A stretch of DNA of 28,861 bases from contig JAZQQJ010000084.1 in the NCBI GenBank assembly GCA_045629005.1, positions 1 through 28,861 of the forward strand, read 5' to 3'. Source of the DNA: RGIG3528 sp045629005. GTDB lineage: Bacteria > Bacillota > Clostridia > Lachnospirales > Lachnospiraceae. Every line of letters begins with the position of its first letter. The first letter of the stretch is position 1. Positions 22,442-28,861 of this stretch are shown here, piece by piece. The position numbers and the translations under genes were made by a program. The notes beneath the pieces are model-generated. The model searched no databases, was not told where the DNA came from, and worked only from the letters and a program-made list of their open reading frames with translations.

Positions 22442-23638
22442 ATGATTACAATACTTTCAAAGCTTTTTATAAAGAACAGGACTGATGTTAAAAATCCTGA
22501 AGTTAGAACTGCTTTCGGTGTGCTTTGCGGTGCAGTTGGCATTTTTCTGAACATTCTGATAGCGGCTTTCAAGCTTGTTGCAGGCAGTATATCAGGCTCT
22601 GTTGCAATTATTTCAGATGCCGTAAACAACTTGTCGGATGCAGCGTCTTCGGTAATAGTGCTTTTTGGCTTTAAGCTCAGCAACACGGAACCGGACTCGG
22701 AACATCCTTACGGTCACGGACGAATTGAATATATTTCCGGGCTTCTCGTATCGGTACTTATTATTTTTATGGGATTTGAACTTATCAAATCATCGATTGA
22801 AAAGGTTATCCATCCGGAAATTCCCGAGGTGAGCCTTGTTATTATAATAATTCTTGCTTTTTCAATTCTTGTAAAGCTTTATATGTATCTATACAATCAT
22901 CTGACCGCAAAGAAGATTAACAGTCCTGCAATGGATGCCACGGCTTCGGACTCTATAGGCGATACAATCGCCACGGCTGTGGTCCTTGTCTGTACTATAG
23001 TCGGAGCAAGGTTCGAAATTGCAATTGATGGCTGGTGCGGTATCCTTGTTTCGCTGTTCATTTTCAAGGCGGGCATTTCATCCGCTAAGGATACTATTGG
23101 GCCCCTTCTCGGAATGCCGCCTGAACCTGAATTCGTCAGTGAAGTCGAAGAAATTGTAATGGCACATCCCGAAATACATGGCATACACGACCTTGTTGTG
23201 CATAACTACGGTCCCGGAAGAGTATTCTTAAGTCTCCATGCAGAGGTTAATGCAAACGGCAATATACTTGAGCTTCATGAGGTTATGGACATTACAGAAC
23301 ATGAACTGAAGACAAAGCTTCATTGTGAGGCCGTTCTTCACATGGATCCCATAAGTGTTGATGATGAAGCCACCAATACGTACAAAAGGGCCGTCACAAA
23401 GGTTATTTCCAACATTGACGGGAATATTTCCTTCCATGATTTCCGCATTGTGCAGGGACCTACACGAACAAATGTTATTTTCGATATTGTTGTTCCTTTT
23501 AAGTATGAGTACAGTGATGAAGAAATAAAAAATGCAATTCAGAATGAGCTTAGAAAGACACATCCCGAATGCATGTGCGTAATAGATGTAGATAAGGACT
23601 TCGTGAACAAAATTGGAAAAAATGCAAAAGACAAATAA
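22442..23638 (+). CDS. Cation diffusion facilitator (CDF) family exporter
   Basis: A 398-residue membrane antiporter exporting a divalent metal. A six-helix domain (about 25-215) carries the metal site: IISDAVNNLSDA (57-67) with Asp59/Asn63 in helix 2 and ASDSIGD (168-174) with Asp170/Asp174 in helix 5. HPYGHGRIEY (88-97) is the family signature. The absence of the Zn-type HDxxxD histidine and the Asp-rich site suggest manganese or iron rather than zinc, as an inference. A cytoplasmic ferredoxin-like domain follows (about 220-305), and the remaining 90 residues look like a second such domain (GRVF...TNVIFDIVVPF), longer than minimal CDF proteins. GGAGG at about 22427 gives a slightly long spacing. 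Its end overlaps the next gene by 17 bases. Confidence 0.9.
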   Translation: MITILSKLFIKNRTDVKNPEVRTAFGVLCGAVGIFLNILIAAFKLVAGSISGSVAIISDAVNNLSDAASSVIVLFGFKLSNTEPDSEHPYGHGRIEYISGLLVSVLIIFMGFELIKSSIEKVIHPEIPEVSLVIIIILAFSILVKLYMYLYNHLTAKKINSPAMDATASDSIGDTIATAVVLVCTIVGARFEIAIDGWCGILVSLFIFKAGISSAKDTIGPLLGMPPEPEFVSEVEEIVMAHPEIHGIHDLVVHNYGPGRVFLSLHAEVNANGNILELHEVMDITEHELKTKLHCEAVLHMDPISVDDEATNTYKRAVTKVISNIDGNISFHDFRIVQGPTRTNVIFDIVVPFKYEYSDEEIKNAIQNELRKTHPECMCVIDVDKDFVNKIGKNAKDK

Positions 23639-23831
23639 ATACGATGATATTATCGGACTTCCGCATCATCAGTCAAAAACGAGGCCTCATATGTCGCTTC
23701 ACGACAGGGCTGCACAGTTTGCACCTTTTGCCGCCCTTACCGGGATGGAAGATGAGATGGACGAAACCGCAAAAGACAGTGAGGTGCGTTTCCTGAACGA
23801 TACGGACAGAATAGATTTAGAAGATGTGTAA
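23622..23831 (+). CDS. Small YolD-like protein
   Basis: A 69-residue soluble protein starting at ATG 23622 inside the end of the exporter gene. The sequence KYDDIIGLPHHQSKTRPHMS followed by LHDRAAQFAPFAALTGMEDE is a distinctive conserved block of small clostridial proteins, comparable to YolD-like proteins often next to Y-family (UmuC/DinB) polymerases. No polymerase gene is near here. The tail is acidic. The start is set by ATG and overlap, as the upstream TTG (23613) is less likely. Function unknown. Confidence 0.7.
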   Translation: MQKTNKYDDIIGLPHHQSKTRPHMSLHDRAAQFAPFAALTGMEDEMDETAKDSEVRFLNDTDRIDLEDV

Positions 23832-23836
23832 AAAAG

Positions 23837-23865
23837 CGGGTGCATGGCAATTTGCCGTGCACCCG
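23837..23865. terminator. Bidirectional terminator between convergent genes
   Basis: Arms 23837-23849 and 23853-23865 pair over 13 bases with one wobble around ATT. An A-run before it gives a good U-run for the minus-strand MATE transcript; the plus side (TTAAAAAT) is weaker. Confidence 0.8.
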
Positions 23866-23916
23866 TTAAAAATATTGTAATTATCGAAGCGAAAGTATAG
23901 ATGGCTATAACTGTAA

Positions 23917-25272
23917 TTACAGATTCTTGATTTTTTTGTTGTACTGGATTTTGAAAAGAATTGCGCTGATGATTCCTGAAGCTGCTTCTGCAATAGGGAA
24001 TGCCCACCATACAGCATTGACGTTTCCTGTGAGGGAAAGAAGCCATGCTGCGGGGATAAGTACAACGAGCTGACGGCATATGGAAACAATCATGGAGAAT
24101 ACTCCGTTGCCGAGAGCCTGGAACATTGTTCCTGTAATGATGCAGAAGGCTGCAATTACAAAGTGTACGCCGATTATTCTGAGCGCAGGGATGCCCATTT
24201 CAAGCATTGCAGGTGAAGCGTTGAAAAGTGAGAAGAGTGTTTCGGGCAGGAACTCAAAGATGAGGCAGCCGACAATCATAATCATTATTGCTCCTGCGAG
24301 ACCGGCTTTATATGCCTTCATAAGACGGTCTTTGCGCTTTGCACCATAGTTGTATGCAACGATTGGCACAAGGCCGTTGTTGAGGCCGATAACGGGCATA
24401 AAGAAGAAACTCTGGAGCTTGAAATATGCACCGAAAACCGCAACTGCAGTGGAGTTGAAGGTATAAAGAATACGGTTCATAAGATATGTCATAACCGAAC
24501 CGATGGACATCATAATGATGGAAGGAAGACCTACGGCATAAATCTGACCGATGATAGGAAGCTCGGGGAGGAGATATTTGAAGGAGAGTTTGATGTCGGG
24601 GTTCTTCTTAAGGTTAAAGAAAAGTCCGAGACACATTGCACAGCACTGACCGATAACTGTAGCTATTGCGGCACCCTTGATTCCGAGCTCGGGGAATCCG
24701 AACAGACCGAAAATGAGAATCGGATCCATGATGATGTTGATGACGGCACCAAGACCCTGTGACCACATTGAGTAAAGTGTACGCCCGGTTGACTGGAGAA
24801 GACGTTCGAAAACCATCTGGCCGAAAAGACCGAAGGAGTACATCATTACTATTGAGAGATAGTCACATCCGTAAGCGAGGATTGTGGCATCGTCTGTCTG
24901 CGTTGCGAGAAAAGGCTTTGAAAAAAGCAAACCTAAGAAAAAGCAGAGAATGAAATTCACAATGGTAAGAAGTATGCCGTTACCTGCAGCTTTATTTGCA
25001 CGCTCGAAATTCTTTTCTCCAAGGCTTCTGGAAAGGAGGGCATTGATACCTACGCCTGTTCCGGCTCCAAGAGCAATCATGAAATTCTGCATGGGGAAAG
25101 CAAGTGAAACGGCTGTGAGAGCATCCTCGGAAATCTGTGAAACGAATATACTGTCGACGATGTTGTAGAGAGCCTGTACAAGCATGGAAAGCATCATTGG
25201 GACGCCCATACTGACGATTAGCTTCACTATGGGCATTGTGCCCATTTTGTTTTCATTAACTGATTCTGACAT
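23917..25272 (-). CDS. MATE family efflux transporter
   Basis: A 451-residue protein with about 12 transmembrane helices in two MatE repeats, exporting cationic compounds by sodium or proton exchange. Markers are GTMPIVKLIVSMGVPMMLSM (about 11-30), YNIVDSIFVSQI and the ALTAVSLAFPMQNF segment, with the repeated pattern (GLNNGLVPIVAYNYGAKR) in the second half. ATG at 25270-25272 is chosen because AGAGG lies just upstream; a longer frame to 25335 adds 21 residues that are not membrane-like and would remove the promoter spacing. The substrate is unknown. Confidence 0.92.
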   Translation of the reverse strand: MSESVNENKMGTMPIVKLIVSMGVPMMLSMLVQALYNIVDSIFVSQISEDALTAVSLAFPMQNFMIALGAGTGVGINALLSRSLGEKNFERANKAAGNGILLTIVNFILCFFLGLLFSKPFLATQTDDATILAYGCDYLSIVMMYSFGLFGQMVFERLLQSTGRTLYSMWSQGLGAVINIIMDPILIFGLFGFPELGIKGAAIATVIGQCCAMCLGLFFNLKKNPDIKLSFKYLLPELPIIGQIYAVGLPSIIMMSIGSVMTYLMNRILYTFNSTAVAVFGAYFKLQSFFFMPVIGLNNGLVPIVAYNYGAKRKDRLMKAYKAGLAGAIMIMIVGCLIFEFLPETLFSLFNASPAMLEMGIPALRIIGVHFVIAAFCIITGTMFQALGNGVFSMIVSICRQLVVLIPAAWLLSLTGNVNAVWWAFPIAEAASGIISAILFKIQYNKKIKNL

Positions 25273-25343
25273 AAAAAATACCTCTGAATTTGCCACAGAT
25301 GTTCTTTGCTGCGGCGTACTGTACTTGATTTGCAAACCTGACT

Positions 25344-25372
25344 ATTATAATGCATAAGCATAAATTTGTAAA
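25344..25372 (-). promoter_or_regulatory. Promoter for the MATE gene
   Basis: On the minus strand: TTTACA (25367-25372), 17-base spacer, TATAAT (25344-25349). Its -35 overlaps the -35 of the nadE promoter. Confidence 0.75.
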
Positions 25373-25394
25373 GAATACGGGAATGTGATATAAT
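25366..25394 (+). promoter_or_regulatory. Promoter for nadE, with extended -10
   Basis: TTGTAA (25366-25371), 17-base spacer, TGATATAAT (extended -10, TATAAT at 25389-25394). In the leader, GATTGGTG (25407-25414) can pair with CGCCAATC (25440-25447), one wobble; its role is unknown. Confidence 0.8.
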
Positions 25395-25471
25395 CAAATA
25401 TTATGTGATTGGTGCAAAATACTGTTTTTCAGCGATGAACGCCAATCAATTATGTCACCCGGAGGTGTATT

Positions 25472-26215
25472 ATGCTTAGAGATTATGCTGAAGAAACAAA
25501 AAAGAGAGTTGCATTTATACAGGGAAAGCTTGAGGAAGCACATTGTAAGGGCCTTGTTTTCGGAAACAGCGGCGGTAAGGATTCTGCACTTGTAGGCATC
25601 CTTTGCAAGCTTGCATGCGAGGATACGGTTGGTATTATTATGCCATGTGCCTCAAAGAGAAATTATGGTGAGGACACCGATCATGGCAATGAGCTTGCCG
25701 AGAAGTTTCATATAGAGACAAGAACTGTCGATCTTACACCCGCAAGAGATGCACTTGTTGCAGAGCTTGAAAAAATTACAACGCCTTCCGTACTCGGTCT
25801 TGCAAATATTGGCCCGAGACTTCGTATGAATGCTCTTTACTGCATTGCGTCAAGTGAGGGCAGACTTGTAGCAGGTACCGGCAACAGAAGCGAACGTTAC
25901 ATGGGATATTTTACAAAGTGGGGCGACGGAGCCTTTGACTTTAATCCCATTGCAGACCTTACCGTTCAGGAGGTTTACGAGTTCCTTGAGTATCTCGGAT
26001 GCCCTGAAGCAATCATTAAAAAAGCCCCTTCCGCAGCGCTGTATGAAGGTCAGACAGACGAGCAGGAAATGGGCATTTCATATGCTGATATTGATAAATA
26101 CCTGTTTACGGGTGAGGCAACTGAAGAAAACCTTGCAATTATAAACAGATATCATAACGGAAGCGAACACAAGAGACATATGCCTGCGGTTTATGAAGAA
26201 AAGCCGGAAGCATAA
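25472..26215 (+). CDS. nadE: NAD+ synthase, ammonia-dependent
   Basis: A 247-residue enzyme that amidates nicotinic acid adenine dinucleotide to NAD+, the last step of NAD synthesis. The ATP-binding P-loop is SGGKDS (33-38), followed by IIMPCASKRNYGEDTDHGNE and GTGNRSERYMGYFTKWGDGA, both diagnostic for NadE, and then NPIADLTVQEVY. There is no glutaminase domain, so ammonia is the nitrogen donor. CGGAGGTG before ATG 25472 supports the start. It converges with the AlaX gene, with only 5 bases between stop codons and no terminator visible. Confidence 0.95.
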   Translation: MLRDYAEETKKRVAFIQGKLEEAHCKGLVFGNSGGKDSALVGILCKLACEDTVGIIMPCASKRNYGEDTDHGNELAEKFHIETRTVDLTPARDALVAELEKITTPSVLGLANIGPRLRMNALYCIASSEGRLVAGTGNRSERYMGYFTKWGDGAFDFNPIADLTVQEVYEFLEYLGCPEAIIKKAPSAALYEGQTDEQEMGISYADIDKYLFTGEATEENLAIINRYHNGSEHKRHMPAVYEEKPEA

Positions 26216-26220
26216 AGCAA

Positions 26221-27393
26221 TCAGACAGACTTGATTCCTAGAACGCTTTCAATCTGCTCTTTTGTGGCAGATATGTTTCCTTGAACCATTTGAGGCTTGC
26301 CGCCTCCCTTTGCAGAAAGGGTATCGGCAAGCTTTTTTGATGTCTCGCGTGCATCTTTTGTTGCTGAAGCAATGATAAATGTATAGCCTGCTTCATCGTT
26401 GCCGGAGAAGAAGCCGCATAGACCACTGTGCTTTGCCGTAAGATAATTTACGGCATTTCTCATAATGAGGCTGTCGGTCTTTTCACGGAAAAGGAAAACA
26501 TCCTCGAGGTCTTCCGAAAGGGCATCAAGCTCTTTATGGAGAAGTTCCTGCTTGGCATTAAGAAGCTTTGAGGATAAAGCCTGATTCTCGGACTTTAACT
26601 TTTCAACGTTCTCAAGAAGGCTTTCGCGACCTGTTGTGAGCGTGCCTGTGAGCGAGTCGATGAGAGAAAGGCTTTCACGAAAATACTCAAGAGCACGAAA
26701 ACCGCACAGGATGTGAATGCGTACGCCACCCTTGTAGTTTTGGGAATGAATCACCTTGAGCATACCTATTTCTCCGGTGCGCTTAACGTGCGGGGCGCAG
26801 CATGCACATGTGTCAAAGCCGGGGACTGTAACGATGCGGATGGGCCCTTCGAGCTCTTTCTTGCTGCGATATGTAATGAGCTCAAGCTCTTCTTTTGTGT
26901 AGTAGCGTGCTGTGATTTCAAGATTGCGGGATATTGCCTCGTTAACCTTTGTTTCAATCATTGTAAGGTCTTCGGAAGTTAAGACGCCGTCGAAATCCAT
27001 TGTTACGGAATTATCGCTCAAATGAAAACCGACATTTGAGAAACCGAAAAGAGTATATACAAGACCTGAGAAAATGTGCTCTCCGGAGTGCTGCTGCATG
27101 TTTGAAAAACGGTGGTTCATGTCCAGCTTCATGCATACTGATGCACCGGGCTCGAAGCTTTCGGAAACATAGTGTGTAATAATGCCCTGCTTAACCTGAA
27201 CGTCAAGAACCTCTGCATTGTCTATGAAGCCTTTATCCGGGCTCTGCCCGCCTTCTTCGGGGAAAAATATGGTGCTGTCGAGAACGAGAGCAAAACATTT
27301 CAGACCATTATGTTCCTCTTCGGCGCAGGATTCAACTGAAGCATATCCTTCTGTTTTATATGCATCGTTGTCAAATAAACGTATTGTAGCCAT
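26221..27393 (-). CDS. Alanyl-tRNA editing protein (AlaX, long form with DHHA1)
   Basis: A 390-residue trans-editing enzyme that hydrolyses mischarged Ser-tRNA(Ala) (and possibly Gly-tRNA). The editing domain has FFPEEGGQSPDKG (43-55), the zinc ligands HSGEH (His102, His106) and CCAPH (Cys198, His202). A coiled-coil of about 70 residues (250-300) leads to a DHHA1-type domain ending with AKGGGKPQMVQG (about 364-375). This is the AlaRS tail without the aminoacylation core, as in AlaX-L. It starts with ATG 27391-27393, and AGAGG lies just upstream on that strand. Confidence 0.92.
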   Translation of the reverse strand: MATIRLFDNDAYKTEGYASVESCAEEEHNGLKCFALVLDSTIFFPEEGGQSPDKGFIDNAEVLDVQVKQGIITHYVSESFEPGASVCMKLDMNHRFSNMQQHSGEHIFSGLVYTLFGFSNVGFHLSDNSVTMDFDGVLTSEDLTMIETKVNEAISRNLEITARYYTKEELELITYRSKKELEGPIRIVTVPGFDTCACCAPHVKRTGEIGMLKVIHSQNYKGGVRIHILCGFRALEYFRESLSLIDSLTGTLTTGRESLLENVEKLKSENQALSSKLLNAKQELLHKELDALSEDLEDVFLFREKTDSLIMRNAVNYLTAKHSGLCGFFSGNDEAGYTFIIASATKDARETSKKLADTLSAKGGGKPQMVQGNISATKEQIESVLGIKSV

Positions 27394-27524
27394 TTTATAA
27401 ACCTCTGAATTGCTGTTAATGACTTAATTTTAGGCTTTTTAATATTAAAGTCAAGGGGTGAAGGTGGCAGAGAGCGACATAATCTTTTCTTTGAAGAGAA
27501 TGCGATTTAGGGCAATGCGTGCGT

Positions 27525-27584
27525 ATAGCAATTATTGCTATGAAAAAGCAAATAACAAAATAAGCAATTCGCATAATTTGTTAT
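27525..27584. repeat. Two AT-rich inverted repeats in the AlaX/AraC gap
   Basis: ATAGCAAT-T-ATTGCTAT (27525-27541) is a near-perfect palindrome, and ATAACAAA (27552-27559) pairs with TTTGTTAT (27577-27584). The gap 27394-27868 holds no gene; these and the promoter at 27734 are all that is recognised. They could be operators. Confidence 0.4.
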
Positions 27585-27733
27585 CAGATTTTGCTGTGAA
27601 ATTTACATATCGCAATAATTGTATCTGAAGATGAGAAGATATAAAATGCCATAAAAGATGTTATTTTTCGAACATTTTCGCTTTATATCGGCAAGAGACA
27701 GAACAACTTGATTCTAAAATCTCCATCTTTTTA

Positions 27734-27763
27734 TTGACAAGATATGATAATCGTATATATAAT
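27734..27763 (+). promoter_or_regulatory. Promoter for the second AraC gene
   Basis: TTGACA (27734-27739), 18-base spacer, TATAAT (27758-27763). Bases 27755-27770 equal those at 3796-3811. The leader is about 100 bases. Confidence 0.75.
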
Positions 27764-27868
27764 TGATTTATTGGGAAAAACATTCTTTTTCAGCAATAAC
27801 AGAGCAATTTTCTTTGGAATTAATCTTTAGAGATTAGTCATTTTGTTGCAAGGTATGAGGAGAAGCAT

Positions 27869-28798
27869 ATGCCGAAACATGAAAAAGAGCTGCTGTACTC
27901 AACAAACAGCGATTTTAAAGGAAAAATCGAGTATACCGACGGGGACCATGAAGTTGTTGACTTCCACAATAATTCCTCTGTTCGTATATGGTTCAACCGC
28001 GAGCCGGGTGGCTTTAAAGCACACTGGCACGAAGCAATGGAAATACTTATGCCTGTCGAAGGACCTTATGACGTAGTCATTAAGGATGAAGAGCTTCGCA
28101 TCAATCCCGGAGAAATACTTATCATTCCTTCAGGATGCATTCATGAGTATAAAAATCCTCCAATGGGAGGCTCGAGGTTCATTTTCCTTTTCGATATGTC
28201 ATTTATAAAAGGAATGAAAGGGTTTGAAGGCCTTCAGCCTGCAATACTTTCTCCGATACATGCAACGAAGAGCTCATACCCCCGCATTTTCGATGAAGCT
28301 TACAGTCTCCTTGTCCAAATGCGTAATGCGTACTTTTATGGCAGCTCATACAGTGAGCTTTCAGTGTATTCGCTTTTCATCAATCTCCTTGTCCTCTTCG
28401 GTGAAAATCACGACACGGACGAAAAGCTCTTCAGCAATGCAAAACCTAAAAAACAACAGCAGTACGTTAAGGAGTTCAATCAGCTCCTTGAGTACATAAA
28501 CGACAACTACATGCAGCAGATTACCCTTGAGGATGCTGCAGTCAACATCGGCTTCAGTAAGTACTATTTTTCAAGACTTTTCAAGCAGTACACGGATTAC
28601 ACCTTCTGCGACTATCTTACACTCAGACGCATACGTGCTGCAAAGGAGCTTTTGAACGACCCCGAGTACTCCATTATGGACATAGCCATGAACACAGGCT
28701 TTGCAAGCATATCCACCTTTAACAGAGTATTTAAGGATACTGAAGGGTGCACGCCCAGTGCATTCAGAACAAAAAGAAGTTCACATGAACTTGATTGA
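27869..28798 (+). CDS. AraC-family regulator with cupin sensor domain
   Basis: A 309-residue transcription factor of the same layout as the 9957 gene but only distantly similar. The cupin part has FKAHWHEAMEILMPVEGPYD (about 49-68) and NPGEILIIPSGCIHEY. The DNA-binding part (about 205-305) has LEDAAVNIGFSKYYFSRLFK and then IMDIAMNTGFASISTFNRVF followed by GCTPSAFR. GAGGAGAAG before ATG 27869 supports the start. The next gene lies outside the window, so its target is unknown; sugar use is the usual role of such regulators. Confidence 0.92.
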   Translation: MPKHEKELLYSTNSDFKGKIEYTDGDHEVVDFHNNSSVRIWFNREPGGFKAHWHEAMEILMPVEGPYDVVIKDEELRINPGEILIIPSGCIHEYKNPPMGGSRFIFLFDMSFIKGMKGFEGLQPAILSPIHATKSSYPRIFDEAYSLLVQMRNAYFYGSSYSELSVYSLFINLLVLFGENHDTDEKLFSNAKPKKQQQYVKEFNQLLEYINDNYMQQITLEDAAVNIGFSKYYFSRLFKQYTDYTFCDYLTLRRIRAAKELLNDPEYSIMDIAMNTGFASISTFNRVFKDTEGCTPSAFRTKRSSHELD

Positions 28799-28840
28799 GT
28801 GTCTGCCAGGGGGGTGTGGTGTCTACTAGGGACGGGGTGT

Positions 28841-28861
28841 GGTGGACATTAAATGTCCACC
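28841..28861. repeat. Inverted repeat at the window edge
   Basis: GGTGGACAT (28841-28849) and ATGTCCACC (28853-28861) are perfect 9-base arms around TAA. It may be a terminator for the AraC gene, but the sequence ends here. The preceding bases repeat GGGGTGTGGTG twice (about 28811 and 28834). Confidence 0.55.

Noticed and set aside
25310..25335. Longer start for the MATE protein
   Set aside because: It would place the start codon almost at the -10 box; ATG 25272 has a proper AGAGG and begins the family-like sequence.

Overview
This is a chromosomal stretch from a low-to-mid GC Gram-positive bacterium, most likely a gut or rumen member of the Clostridia, probably Lachnospiraceae. The reasons are the strong GGAGG-type ribosome binding sites, TTGACA/TATAAT promoters, intracellular plant-glycan enzymes, a small cysteine protein resembling a Lachnospiraceae-type family (DUF6472), and cell-surface esterase architecture. 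The assignment rests on protein character only; no rRNA or other marker gene is present. No tRNA, rRNA, CRISPR array, insertion sequence or phage module was found.

Layout. 1-700: a small DUF4190-like membrane protein and a truncated second copy of it. 693-6269 (+): an Lgt-like membrane enzyme, a GH27 alpha-galactosidase with an inserted sugar-binding-like domain, a small overlapping SLH-like gene, a folate-type ECF S component, and a GAF/GGDEF diguanylate cyclase. 6284-9831 (-): the two halves of a heterodimeric ABC exporter, translationally coupled. 9957-12679 (+): an AraC regulator followed by a secreted, membrane-anchored CE12-type (rhamnogalacturonan acetylesterase-like) esterase. 12840-13580: an orphan FliD-like protein. 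13588-14200: non-coding tandem repeats, including a 51-nt-period hairpin array. 14336-17246: the small cysteine protein and a GH94 disaccharide phosphorylase behind a LacI/CRE-like operator. 17364-19268: a two-gene module for the last two steps of IMP synthesis, with PurO-type cyclohydrolase plus stand-alone AICAR transformylase in place of bifunctional PurH. 19262-20250: a cloverleaf-like inverted-repeat element, then a promoter-led 53-nt-period hairpin array running into a PD-(D/E)XK-like nuclease gene (20276-21094). 21183-21899: a lipoprotein. 21960-22310: gene debris (GNAT fragment and another fragment). 22442-28798: CDF cation exporter, a small YolD-like protein, MATE exporter, NAD synthase, AlaX editing protein and a second AraC regulator.

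Functionally, plant-glycan use is the clearest theme: GH27, GH94, the CE12-like esterase and the AraC regulators fit pectin, galactoside and beta-glucan breakdown. The rest is housekeeping (purines, NAD, folate uptake, tRNA quality control) and efflux. The most unusual content is non-coding. Two unrelated-sequence arrays (13709-14116 and 19526-20246) share one design: a short hairpin repeated every 51-53 nt, which is close to five turns of B-DNA. The second array lies between a good promoter and a nuclease-like gene of unknown role.
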